From assembly GCA_025677825.1 (NCBI GenBank), contig JAIXMO010000049.1:1-64000 (forward strand): a stretch of DNA of 64,000 bases, read 5' to 3'. This stretch comes from Helicostylum pulchrum. Lineage: Eukaryota > Mucoromycota > Mucoromycetes > Mucorales > Mucoraceae. Position 1 is the first letter of the stretch. Each line of letters starts with the position of its first letter. A model generated the notes under the pieces. It had not been told where the DNA came from and searched no databases. It saw only the letters and a program-made list of their open reading frames with translations. The position numbers were made by a program, and so were the translations under genes. Below, piece after piece: positions 49,911-61,247 of this stretch.

Positions 49911-50007
49911 GTTATAATTAGTAGCTACGTTATAATTAGTAGCTACGTTATAATTAGTAGCTATTGTGATTATTTTTACGTTATAATTAGTATTGTGATT
50001 ATTATTT
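49911..50007. repeat. 18-bp tandem repeat (GTTATAATTAGTAGCTAC) with decaying copies
   Basis: Three consecutive units starting at 49911, the third ending CTAT, followed by TGTGATTATTTTTAC, a shortened fourth unit and a second TGTGATTATTATTTA. It begins 11 bp after the stop codon of the broken gene. Confidence 0.85.
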
Positions 50008-50416
50008 ACAGCAGTTTATTATATTGTAAAACAAAAATGAAAATGTAGCATACTATTCACAATATCATAGATATTTAAATTAAATATCCTTATTTTAATA
50101 TGACTACCTTACATCATGATTTACTTTTTTTAATAGATCTTTCAATTTTTGCTGGCTGTATTTCAGATACGTCATCTGCTTAAAAAAAACTAGATATTTG
50201 TTCATCCAGAGTACATATACTAATATAAAACAGAATCGAAATGAAGTTTGGCAGAAGCCGTCAAGGGAGTACAAACTGATGCCGTAGATGTATACAAATA
50301 CTTTTTATTAGAATATTTGATATAGACAAAGAGGATTGTTATTTAAAGGCTATTATATAACATAAAAGATTTGCTTATTATCAGAAGGATCCGTACACTC
50401 TACACGATAGCAACAA

Positions 50417-50638
50417 TCAACTAATATCAGAAGATATTTTACTGTCCCTCAGCGTTATACTAGAAACTTTGTGGCAATACCACTGGATCTGTATGCATTC
50501 AGAATCAGCATGGTCCCAGATCGATATTGTAGTTTTATATGGCTCATCCATATCCAAAACATGCTCTCCGGGACGAATCAACCGAAGAATAATCAATATA
50601 GCAACATATTCACCCTTCGCTTTTCCTATACATGTCAA
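50417..50638 (-). pseudogene. Minus-strand coding remnant inside the TIR-bounded element
   Basis: A 73-codon frame starting MTCIGKAKGEYVAILIILRL with LIRPGEHVLDMDEPYKTTIS and ECIQIQWYCHK. Its composition is protein-like compared with the surrounding AT-rich frames, and it has no recognisable partner exons. It could be a remnant of a second element-encoded gene or chance. No function proposed. Confidence 0.3.
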
Positions 50639-51716
50639 CCATTTTTCTCTTTTTTTTTTTTTACTTTTTTACTTTTTTAATTTTCCCAATTTATAAATAA
50701 AATAATGCGATTTAATACAAAAAAAATTATAAACAACTAGCACAGGGTACAAATAATAGCATAGGCCAGACTAGTTCTAGTAGCAATAGCAGCATTACCA
50801 CACAAATTGAGGAGGCATAAGAAACGGTAACGAACTATAAACCCAAGTCTGATTTCTTTACTAACGCTTTCAAAATATTCCTGGCCCTGTTAATGGTATT
50901 AGATCCTAAACAATAGATAATAGTTAAATGTAAGCCCATACCTTCAATTTTGTATTTACTTCCATGAATTGTAAAAGCTCAATATTTTGAATTCAAAATA
51001 AGATATACAGTCTAATCTGGCCTTTCAATAAATATGTTACATTCTGCAATAACTGCTAAAAATAGCTACATCAATATTCTTACGTACTTGTATCTAAAAG
51101 CAGAGAAAGAGAAAGCAAATTGTAAAATACGTGGTAACAAGCATTGTCTATAGAATATACTAAAACACATTTTTTTCTGACATCTTAACTCTTGGGGTAA
51201 GCGTGATCAAGGAGAGCTCTAGACCCGGACATCTGAAGATGCATTTAACCACACCGAGTAATCTTATTGCCACCGTTACTATTCAATTAAATCTACGTTA
51301 ATGACAATGATTATAATAACCAAACGAGTGTTCATTTACAAAAATAAAACATTATATTCTTTACCATTATTACCTTTTTTTTTTTCAAAAGAATAGCAAA
51401 AGACTTTCCATCATTTTTGCTTGGTAAATTATAGGTGGATGAAAAGAAGATTTTTCTAAATAAATTTGCGTGCTCTGTTTACTTTTTTCAAAAAAAGTGT
51501 TGTAACAAAATCTGATGTACGCCCACTCTGTAAGTCGAGTTAAACAAATAAAGAGCGGGGGGTAAAAACCGCAAATGTTTTTTTCAGTATGTAAAAGCAC
51601 ATAGAAGGAGTAATGATTATACCTCAAACATTATTATTGTTACGGAATAAAATGTGAATTGAAGTGTCCTTTATTTCATTAAAATGATGAAAAAAATCCC
51701 CAAAAATTACTATCCG

Positions 51717-51743
51717 TCTGTCCAATTGAGAGTGGAAATACAG
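51717..51743 (-). repeat. Right terminal inverted repeat, 27 bp
   Basis: Exact reverse complement of 46101-46127; reads TCTGTCCAATTGAGAGTGGA at its left end on the plus strand. Confidence 0.85.
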
Positions 51744-54700
51744 CAATAGTAAAAACCAGCTTATTAAAAAAAGGCTCTACTTTTTTCATCGGTACTTTTT
51801 AGATAGTGCAGCACGAGTTTTTCTGTATAATAAAAAAACCTGAATATTCTACACTACTTTAAAAATAGAATTTTGGAATTCCTTCTGCTTTCTTTTTTTT
51901 GTAATTCTACTCTAACGATTTATATCGTAAAAGGCTTCGCGCTATATGCGCATTGCACTACTAGAAAAAATACATTTCATTAAAGTTTTTTTATATATCA
52001 AATTTGTTTATAAGCAGCTCTTGGTACTTTTGCTAGTAGCGTATTTTGGTACCTGAGATTACTTATAATTTAGGATTTTTTTTTTAATAAATCAAATTAT
52101 AGAAAACGTCTACTTGGGCTGATATAAAGTATATAAAGGTCTATCAGCTTGATTTTAAAACCATTTAATATGAATGATAACTCCGGATGGCTAATTTTCA
52201 CTTATCGAACGTTTTTCATAGTGATCGAACGGGAGTAAAATATTCAGTTTAAATATGGATGCGTAAACTTTCTCCGGCCACATATTTTCGGTAGCGAACA
52301 GAAAGATTCGGAAGGTTTCGTAGTCGCACTTTACAAAGCAAGCCCGGTCACGCTTTTTTTTTATTGGTAAAAGAATTACATGATAATTTACTCTTTTTCG
52401 TCTCCTTTATCCTTTTTTTTTTGTATCGATCTCTCAACCATTTACGCGAGGCTAAACTAATAGAGGGTTACACACTACCCTGCCAAAATGGGTCTTCTAC
52501 GTCGCATATTTAGGATATAAATCATTTGTAATATCAAGGCTATTTTTGACATTGAAGCAGGAGGGGTCTTATTTATTTTTGCATTCGTATTGCTTAGCAT
52601 ACACACCACTAAATTTGGAAAAAAAAAATGGTTATACAAAGGTATTAGGTGGGAAAAGCGGGAAGTACTTTTTAGCCCCCCATCATGTGAGAAACGCAAT
52701 AACCTGCTTAGACCAAGTCATTGTGCTTTTTTTTAGTAGATTACATGTTTTTCTAGTATAGGGCTGCTTTTTGAGCTCAGTTAAATAGTTTAGGTAAAAA
52801 AAAGGGGTATAGAAGAGAAGGAAAGGGATAGGTATCTATTGCGTATAGGTGAGACGAAGTATTATAGTTTACATCGAAAAGTAGATTCTTTGATTTCTAT
52901 AGTTCTGACAAAAAAACAAAGAGTACATGTACCTTTTTTACCCGGATGTCCCCAATACTGTGAGAAGTTGCGCTTTTCCCTCGAGATATTTACAAAAAAA
53001 AACGAGTGACCAAATAAAGTTGAGTGAAAGTTCTATTCTATAAATTACTTATTTCAGGAATAGGTCATAGTAAATGACAAAGGTAAAAAACTATTGCCAA
53101 GTTGAATCTAAGCTACACAGTTCTCAAACCAGATTTTCAGCGCTGACCTGAGTTAAATAAGCTGACCAAGGTGACTAAATCGTCTTCTCTTTCTTCTACT
53201 TTTTTTTTCTCTTGGTATTTTATGCAAAATATGACACTCTGTGCTTCAGATACATACATAATGTTTGTTCTGGGCATGAGTAAATGTCCTTTTTTTAGTT
53301 TGACTGTGTGAAAATTGACTGTGTATCACGATATCTACCCCTCTCCTCGGGTACAAAAAAACCGGCAATGATGCAGCAGAGCCATGTACTTCTCGAAGTA
53401 TGTACATGGTCTTATGTAAACTATTTAAAACTATAGGTCTTCTAATAAGTAAGTAATCCATCAACTAAAAAAAAAAGTGATAAATCACTTACTTATGAGA
53501 GGACCTTGTAACTATTTTTTTTTTTGCTCTGTCTATGACGGTGCTATCAATGTTGCGGAAACAGGAATACCAATGAGCGCAAGATGCATTCAAACACTCG
53601 ATGATTCACTGGCTGGAAGTACTTTACCGACAAAGACAAAACTAATTCTTATAATAAAAAAGTCAATTAAATAAGCTTTTAAAAACGTACAGTGTAAGCC
53701 AACAATCTTCTTTTCCCAAATTAAAATCCCGCTTGGTACTAATTTCTGTAGTTTGTTATTTGGAGTTATATTATGGAAACGGCTTGTATAAGATCGTTCA
53801 AGTAATTTCATGCGAATATCTCGTTATGAAGAATTGTTTACGTGCTGGAACAGGAAAAAAAAAGTATCGATAAGAGGAGACATAAATTCAGTTAGCCCGA
53901 ACCATTTAGACGGCTCTTCATGAAGAGTAGGAAACATTTTCAAGATTTGCAAGCAGTATGATGTTTGAAAGATGTACAGTGAAAAAAAAAGTCAACATTG
54001 GTCATACCAACCATTTTCTCGCGTTGAGAAGTTGGTTACACTGAATGCAGGACGACACTCTACTACGATGACTTAATTGGCTTACTGATACAAAATGTTT
54101 CTACGATATTTATACGGGTCAGATACTTTCTTCTTTGATTACTATCTTTATCGGGATAAAGTTAATAGCGCTCAAGTTCTCGGTACAGGAATTACTGATT
54201 GCTTGAATAATACAATACCCACATAAAACACCTCAATGTATCGTGTATTTTTATTAGGATTGATTTCTAGTCAATTCGCCATGGAAGCACTGTATATGTC
54301 CAAGACAAAACAAAGACGAGAATTATGATCGAATTTACGAGTATTTTTAAAGGCAAAAGACACTATATTCTCCATACATAGACAAAACAAAAAATGTTAT
54401 AAATATCAAAGATCAGAGGACTAATTTATTTTGTGCTTCATTGTACCATTATTCTAATTGGAGAGGTGTGTATTACATAACAGGGACCAGTAAGTTGTTT
54501 AAATAGCCGGATAATGCTAATTACCTTGTGCAGATGGTTATTTGATAAAATCGATAATATATGTACTACATGAAAACAAAAAAAAATGAGTTAATTACAG
54601 ATTTATAATCCGCGCTAAATGCCGTAGAAAATTCAGTTGCTATTTATAAACACTGCGAATGTTTTGGTATTTATCGTGACATGAAAAACAATTTGAAAAA

Positions 54701-55406
54701 GAGATGAAGAGAAGAAATGCGGAGGACGAATTTCGAATAGTATAGTATCTAAAAATATATAAGAACCTTTTAAAACTAAAATACCTAAACATGACATCCG
54801 ATAATATTCGGTGGTAATAGTGATAAAAAGCCTTACGCGATTAAGGTTTATAAAAATCTATAAACAGGTGAATTACACGGGAAACACGTAGTCTAAAAAA
54901 AGAAATATTTTTCCCTCAATGGTCTTTAAATTGTACAGAATTTTTGTTACAAGGTTAAATTTGCAGAATAGATTTGGAAGAAGGACCAGAAAAATTGGTC
55001 ACTAAAAACCAAAAAAAATAAATATTAATAGTAAGAAACATGTGTATTTTTCTTTTTGATTTTAAACAAATCTTTGGTATAAAAAGTAAAAGTACCTGAT
55101 TGAGATTGTAATATATCTAACGTTAAACATAATTACTCTTTTTTTTTTACCGAGTATTCCCTAAATCTTGTTTCACGTCAGACCCTAAATCTTATTACTG
55201 TTTTTTTTAAAAAAAAATAAAAACTTTCATGAAAGTGAATTGTTCCTGGAATTCATCTTGTACTACAACTGAATATAAAAAATAAGTGTATAAAAAGAAT
55301 AGAAACATAGATTTTTAAATTACATTTTTATTCATTTTTTTTTTCTTCTAAAAATCCCCCTCTACCTTCCTTTTTCTTTAAATTACCTTTTCTTTGAAAA
55401 AAAAAG
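51744..55406. other. Intergenic, about 3.7 kb, no gene seen
   Basis: AT-rich spacer with an imperfect palindrome at 53435-53506 (listed separately) and a shorter one, CATGTAC...GTACATG, at about 53381-53406. Frames at 52475-52761 and 53246-53811 have no domain; two of them begin with similar peptides (MMDYLLIRRP, MINHLLMRGP) only because they start in the two palindrome arms. Pyrimidine-rich leader before chitin deacetylase 2. Confidence 0.55.
53435..53506. repeat. Imperfect inverted repeat, 28-bp arms, A-rich loop
   Basis: Left arm 53435-53462 (AGGTCTTCTAATAAGTAAGT...) and right arm 53479-53506 match in inverted orientation at 23 of 28 positions around a 16-nt A-rich loop. A strong hairpin; possibly a foldback or MITE relic. 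Confidence 0.7.
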
Positions 55407-56624
55407 ATGTATCAAAAACTTTTCATTCTCGCCACAATCGCGCTTTCAGCAGTAAACGCTCATCCTGGATCACACGCTGTAGCTAACGCCGCTGCAGCTC
55501 CTAAAACCAACTTTAAATTCTCAGAGACTTTCCCCGAAGCTGGTATTATTCCTACCGCTAAGCCTGAATGGCTCGAATTGATCAAGAACGTCAATATTGC
55601 TGATGCTCCTGTTTACGAGGTTGGAAACGGTCTTGGTAAATAATTTTTTTAAAAATATATATATGTATACAGGTAGATGTTAACATCCTCTTTTTTGTTA
55701 TTAGGTCCTCAACCTGAAGTTCCCGGTCAAGATCCTCATTGTGATTGGACTTTCACTGGTTGTCTTGCTAAGGATGACCTTTACAAATGTCCCAAGGGTC
55801 AATGGGCTCTTACTTATGACGATGGACCATCCGAGTTCTCCCCCAAGTTATACGATTACTTGGACAAGGTTGACGTCAAGGTTACTTTCTTCATGGTCGG
55901 TGGCCAAGTTGTCAAGTTCCCTGACTATACTTTGCGTGCCTTCAAGGCTGGTCACGAATTGGCTATGCATACTTGGTCTCACAACTACATGACATCTTTG
56001 ACCAATGAACAAATTGTTGCCGAACTCAAGTGGAACGAATTGGCTATTAAGGAAGTCACTGGTTTCGCACCTCGTTATTTCAGACCTCCTTATGGTGATA
56101 TCGATGACCGTGTTCGTAACGTTGCTGCCGCTCTTGGTTTCGTTCCTGTCATTTGGAACTTTGATACTAACGATTGGGCTCACGCTTCTAACCCTAAGGC
56201 TTATCCTCAATCTTGGATTAAAAGCAATGTCACTCAATGGGCTAAGGATGCCTCTTCTGCTACCGAAGGTGGTGTCTCTCTTCAACACGATTTATATGCT
56301 GCAACTGTTGATATTGCCATTGATATCTTACCTATCCTTGATAAAGCTTATGATTTAGTCCCCGTTGGTGTCTGTAACAATGTTGAGATGTACAAGGACG
56401 GTAACTCTACTACCCCTCAACCTTCTGCTCCTGTCTCTTCTTCTGCTCCTGTCCCATCTGCTTCTTCCGCCAAACCTTCTGTCCCTACTCCTTCTGCTCC
56501 TGCTCCTTCTATTACTCCTATTACTAATGATAATACTGTAGTTCCCGAGTCTGGTGCTGGTATGGCTGGCGTCAGCTCCATTGGTCTTGGTATTGCTGCC
56601 CTTGCCGCTGTTGCCTTGCTTTAA
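55407..56624 (+). CDS. Chitin deacetylase (polysaccharide deacetylase, CE4), GPI-anchored type
   Basis: Two exons, 55407-55635 and 55705-56624; 382 residues. Secreted enzyme deacetylating chitin to chitosan. Signal peptide LFILATIALSAVNA; N-terminal extension; CE4 motif 1 WALTYDDGPSEFSP (Asp115/Asp116), motif 2 MHTWSHNYMTSL (His165, His169), canonical motif 3 YFRPPYGDIDDRVR, motif 4 NFDTNDWAH, motif 5 GVSLQHDLY. The C-terminal third is a Ser/Pro/Ala/Thr stalk ending with SSIGLGIAALAAVALL, a GPI-type signal. All catalytic residues are present, unlike motif 3 of the copy at 20.5-21.9 kb. The codons are more C-rich (GCT, GTC, CTT, AAG) than neighbouring genes, suggesting strong expression. Confidence 0.96.
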
Positions 56625-57090
56625 AAATAATATTGTTAAATCTAATATATAAATCTTTTAAATATGCCCTAAATACCATTTTATATATGTATATTTTTAA
56701 ACACATTAGAACCTATTTAATTTACCCCCAGTAATTATAATAATAATAATAAAAAAACCCGGTGTACACACATATAATTTATATATTAAGCAGCCGGCAA
56801 ATATTGTCCATTTTAAGAAAATGATTGTAAAGAATTTTATAAAGAGATTTTGAGAGGAGATTAGCGCATTAATTACTTCTCCATAGTTCCAGTGAGGATA
56901 AGCTTTGTCTTGATAAAATAATAAAAAGCATCTTTTTTTTTGGAATAAATATATAAAAAACGATAATTTTATTTTGTGTACAAATTTTTTTTTTTTTGTC
57001 CCTTGAAGCTCAATAAAGTGGTGGGGGATTATATTAGGTACTTGTTCGTTAATATTGAAGAAAAAAAAAAGCGTCTATCTATAGAAAAAT
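56625..57090. other. Intergenic between convergent genes, 466 bp
   Basis: Shared 3' flank of chitin deacetylase 2 and the small zinc protein; A/T runs and a TAA triplet run near 56740. No gene seen. Confidence 0.6.
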
Positions 57091-57497
57091 TTAAACAACA
57101 AAATCAGGGAAACAATCCTTAAGAGTCTTGCTATGCTTGTTCTCGGCATGTTCAGACAAACTACAAAAAAAATCAGATTAAAAGGTATACGAAAAAGGGC
57201 TACTGTTTAATAACTTACGCCTTCTCACGAGCAGTGCAAAGGAAAGTTTGGAAACAGGTCTTACAGATAATGTTCTTGGCAAGTTCATTCTATTTTTTTT
57301 TAAAAAAAAGTCGTAAGTACTTTTAGACAAACACTAGGAAAAAAAACTTACAGTCTTCTTTTGAGACTTGGATTCACTGCCAGCGTTCTTAGCATTACGC
57401 TCACGCTTCATTTGTGCTTTTTGACCCTATAGTATATCTAAGCATGTTAAACTACATGTTATTCATTCGTTTTATAGATCCAACTTACGTTTCCCAT
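57091..57497 (-). CDS. Small zinc-binding protein, ZNF706/At2g23090 type (4F5-like N-terminus plus zf-met2-like finger)
   Basis: Four exons: 57497-57489, 57426-57352, 57289-57219 and 57160-57091; 74 residues. Too split for any single long frame. Exon 1 is just ATG GGA AAC. Seen: a basic 4F5/SERF-like start (GNGQKAQMKRERNAKNAG, then ESKSQKK), then one C2H2-like finger IICKTCFQTFLCTA...LSEHAENKHSKT, ending DCFPDFV. The length and layout match the eukaryote-wide ZNF706-like family, whose molecular role is poorly defined (linked to translation and protein-aggregation control). Codon usage is C/G-rich for the window, suggesting high expression. Confidence 0.9.
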
Positions 57498-58415
57498 TTT
57501 TAAAGTATAAATGTATTGAAGATAATGAAAAAAAAAATTTTTCTTGTTCCACGTTTTTTATGATTATGGAAAAAAGAAATATTTCCTTATTGGGCGTAAA
57601 GAAGTCCCTATAACATTGTCAGGTTATTGAAAGGGAGCAGCAATAATTATAACAAAAGGAGAAAGCGGACAGTTTTGCAGGTTGTTAACATGCATTAGTA
57701 TGTATTATGTGTATAGTGAAAGGGAAAACTTATTACTCTATCTGTAACAAGATTGTAAAGTGAATCTGACATAAACTAGGTGTATTAAATGTTAGATACT
57801 AATAGTTACTGAGTACAGTTTCTGTCCTACGCACTAAGTGTAGTGAAATATATAATGATAAGCTGACGAAGTAATACAAAGTAGAGAAGAGATCGCCGTA
57901 GTATCAGTAGTTGACTAATGAGGCGCAGCGTAACATTCGGCTATCAATTTACAATAACAAATTTATATTAGACCCGTGTGTTAAACATATTAGTATCGAC
58001 CTAATTTTACAATACCAGATATGTACTACTCGATTCGTTTATTGCATGCGCCTCTTATTAGGTACAATGGAAAGATATCAACCATATATTCTACTATGGC
58101 GTTTCCAACATGTATATAAATAGTATTTTTTAATTTTTACAAATGTTGGGTTTTTTTTTGAAGAAGTATTACATTAAAGTATTTGATCTATCCCGCAAAA
58201 CAGAAGCTGAACTTGTACGACGGATTGTAACAACAAAGTAAGAAACTAATTAAAAGTACTTTTATACCAGTCTGTCGTGTATCTTTCCTTTTTTCTTTTC
58301 ATCTTCTTTTTTTTTTTCGGGAGTAATACCTTGATCTATTATTCTCGAGGGGTCAGTTTTTATTTAGTTAAAAAAAAAAGAGTATTTTCATCTCATTTTT
58401 TTCTTGTTTAAATAG
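57498..58415. other. Intergenic, about 920 bp
   Basis: Divergent promoter region. The 70-codon frame at 57911-58123 (TNEAQRNIRLSIYNNKFILD) has moderately protein-like composition but no domain or splice partner; it may be a relic. Nothing else seen. Confidence 0.5.
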
Positions 58416-60432
58416 ATGAACAAATCTAAACAATATAACTATACTAATGATGATGTTCCTCTTAGTACAAAGTTTTCTCAAGACGATGAACACAAGTATC
58501 CACAAGATCTTCAATATAACAATCAAACATTTACTGGTCAAGTAAAACAAAGTAAAGCTTCTTTATTTGTTGAACCTGTCTTTAGTATTTTTGTTTCTGT
58601 TACACTTTCAATTGTCCTTTTACTTATTTTTCTTCATGTTGATGGTAAGCTGTTGGGCTATAATATTATTGGAATGAAGATTCCTTCCTTGGTATCACTT
58701 TTATTGAGTATCAATGCTATTTTTATTGCCAGTGGTATATCAACGTAGGCCTTTTCTTTTAAAAATATATATATATATACAAGCATCGCTTTAATACATT
58801 CTCCTTTTTTTTAAAAAAAAACAAGTGCTATATCCGAGTATAAATGGGTTAGGTTACAAAATGGAGCTCCATTAACTTTGATTGATATATACGATGGTTG
58901 TACTCGAGGTCTCTCTGGATTTTTCGCAACGCTTAAATCATTAGAGTTTGATTTTGTGTTGATTATGGCGCTTGTGTTTCATATAGGACTCTTAGTAGCA
59001 AGTCCAGCATCACAAGCAATTATTGTAGCCATTAACGATTCTTACAATAGAACAGATATTGATATTCGATTTTATTATTATCGCTCTAATGATTTCACTA
59101 CGCGTAGTGGGCTAGGTACTTCTAGGCAGCCCCCTTTAATGAATGGGCTGGCTACCAACGGTTACATTACGGCATCTAGTTTTGCCCAAGCGGCTATTGG
59201 TGCTAAGCCAAGCGCTACGTTTAGTTGTCCCGAAGATGCTAGTTATTGTATGTTCTATAATGTTTCTTATATTTCTACGTCGATGCAGTGTACTAATATC
59301 ACGGGAAAGGAGACAGCGATCGCTAATCATGATGGTGGAACGAAACGAAGTGTGATTGTACTAGATGAATACTATACAAGTCGAAATATCACAGACGCTA
59401 TATTCAAGTTTCCAAAGTTTCTTTATTCTACTGAAATGTTGGGCAGAACTTATTATGAGCTAGCTAATTATACACAGCCTCTTATGCCTGGTTTAGGCAT
59501 ACCGTTAACGCAAGCTCTTAAAGATGAGTATGATCCCCAGTATAGACCTTATGTTGGCGACCAAATCTTTATAATGGCCTACAGTACGCGAGATAATTCG
59601 GCTCGTACTGTTTCTAACTTTACCGAACTTTCATATAAAAAGTGTTCGTTTACATCTAGTTTTAATACGGTATTTAAAAGATATTTATTACTGTTTTTTT
59701 AATTATAACTGATATCCCTCCCCCTTTTTTTTTTCACAGTCTACTTGGAAAACAGTAAACGGAACGCTTATTCAAGATAGAGTTGAATCTTCGGTACCAA
59801 TTGTATTCGATTATGATAATATTCTAGGAAATAATACGGCTCTTGATAGCGATAGTTCTCTGGTCAAGACCATGATTAATGCGTATATTATGCAGCAGGC
59901 AATAATTTACGAGTTAACCACGCCAAAATATTACACTATAACAGATTATATGAGAACTTATTCCTATACAACCATGCAGTCTAATTCTAATAACTTTGAA
60001 CAATTTATGAAGGAAGGTTTAGCAGCCTTTGATTTTGCGTTCTTTCAATCTCCTGCTGTTTCTAGTACATATCAAGATATAAAACAATTACCATCACAAG
60101 GGTACGGATATTTTAATACTATGGCTCGCTATAAAGTTAATAAGAAAGGCCCCTTTGTGCTTTTTATATGTTTGGTGGCTTCAGCTGTTTGGTGGTTAAG
60201 TGTTTGGGTAATTAGTCTTAAGAAAAATCGTGGTGTTACTCGTGGGAGTTCTCAAATTGCCTTGCTGTCTACTAGTATGACACCCTTAGCAGAACTTCAG
60301 TTGTGCCAGTTATCAAGTATGGATAAGAGAGGAGCTTTTAAACAAGCAAAAGATCTACGCGTCCGATTAGGTGTTTCTAACGATAGAATAGCTTTTGGTA
60401 TGGACAGTGAACATGATTTACAACGCTTATAA
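58416..60432 (+). CDS. Uncharacterised multi-pass membrane protein with a large glycosylated extracellular domain
   Basis: Three exons: 58416-58744, 58826-59669 and 59740-60432; 621 residues. I do not recognise the family with confidence. A hydrophilic cytosolic N-terminus (about 50 residues) is followed by TM segments FSIFVSVTLSIVLLLIFLHV, IPSLVSLLLSINAIFIASGI and DFVLIMALVFHIGLLVASPA. Next comes an extracytosolic region of ~370 residues with many N-X-S/T sites (NDS, NRT, NVS, NIT, NYT, NFT, NGT, NNT) and cysteines (CPEDASYCMFYNVS...MQCT), a final TM (GPFVLFICLVASAVWWLSVW) and a ~75-residue cytosolic tail. The topology resembles fungal DUF3176-like surface proteins, but that is a layout comparison only. 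All splice phases agree, so the gene appears intact. Confidence 0.85.
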
Positions 60433-60648
60433 AAAGGCCGCTTAAATAGCATACACTTAAATAAAAAAACGGTAATTATACTCACTCTGACGACGTTCTC
60501 TGCTTATCAATTATAATTTTGTGCATTGGGTTGATGGTCAGTGCTCGAAATTAACTCGGGTTTTTTTTTAGCTTTAGGATTAATCCTACGTTCAGCTAGG
60601 TAAAAATGACTACCAATTAAAAATATTATTATTGGATTGAACACCGTC

Positions 60649-61075
60649 TCAGTATCCAAATGAAAGAGAGGAGTAAATGTATATCAAAAATGCGCCAGGA
60701 TTAGAACGAGATAAAACCTTAACTTTAAGCGGGGAGATTTTTTGTTCATTTTTCAAAAGTTTTATCATTAACAGCTTAATAATTAATGTTCTTAACTTAC
60801 GGACGAGAAATTCCTTTTCGAAAAGAGTTATCAATTCTTCAGTTTTCTCATCACATGTGACGGTTTCAATATACAAAGACAGCACTGTTCTCTTCCTTTT
60901 GAACATTGGTAAGATTATCCCAAACATAACTTGTTTCTGGATGACCTACGACATCGTCCATCTTGATCATGGTTGACATCTTCAGCTTTGGTGTCCTCTT
61001 CAATTACGAGCTCATCATAATTATGTATTTCAAAATCGTCGTCTTTAAACTCTGCAAGAAGGATTCGAATTAGAT
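60649..61075 (-). pseudogene. Possible decayed gene fragment, minus strand
   Basis: Successive protein-like segments in different minus-strand frames with overlapping ends: LAEFKDDDFEIHNYDELVIE (about 61070-60970), MDDVVGHPETSYVWDNLTNV with QKEENSAVFVY (about 60963-60868), and LSLYIETVTCDEKTEELITL with FEKEFLVRK (about 60885-60800). The acidic first block and the frame changes suggest a broken gene rather than chance, but there is no recognised domain and no clear introns. It lies between the membrane protein and ERG28. Confidence 0.35.
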
Positions 61076-61247
61076 ATTTATTGTCATTCGCTTCGTTTGA
61101 CGTTTAAAAAAAGGTCTCGTGTATTGTATTTCTGAGCCAATAAAAAAGGACGGTGCCCGTATAATTACAGTTTTTAAATTTAGTGTTTTTTTTTGTGTAT
61201 ACTTTTTTTTCTGGTTCTTCTTTCTAAATAATTATTAGATAAAAAAA

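Larger units (their letters stand above)
46101..51743. mobile_element. Putative decayed DNA transposon bounded by 27-bp perfect terminal inverted repeats (about 5.64 kb)
   Basis: A 27-base sequence starting CTGTATTTCCACTCTCAATT at 46101 recurs as an exact reverse complement ending at 51743. Between them lie a disrupted multi-exon plus-strand gene (46855-49900), an 18-bp tandem repeat (49911-50007) and a minus-strand coding scrap (50417-50638). Homology does not extend beyond 27 bases inward or outward. I see no matching direct repeat directly outside the ends (left ...GCCGAATA, right CAATAGTA), so a target-site duplication is absent or eroded. No recognisable transposase. The alternative is two oppositely oriented copies of a dispersed short repeat. 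Confidence 0.55.

Noticed and set aside
46093..51751. Target-site duplication flanking the 27-bp inverted repeats
   Set aside because: The 8 bases outside each end (GCCGAATA and CAATAGTA) do not match; AATA occurs on both sides but not at equal distance.
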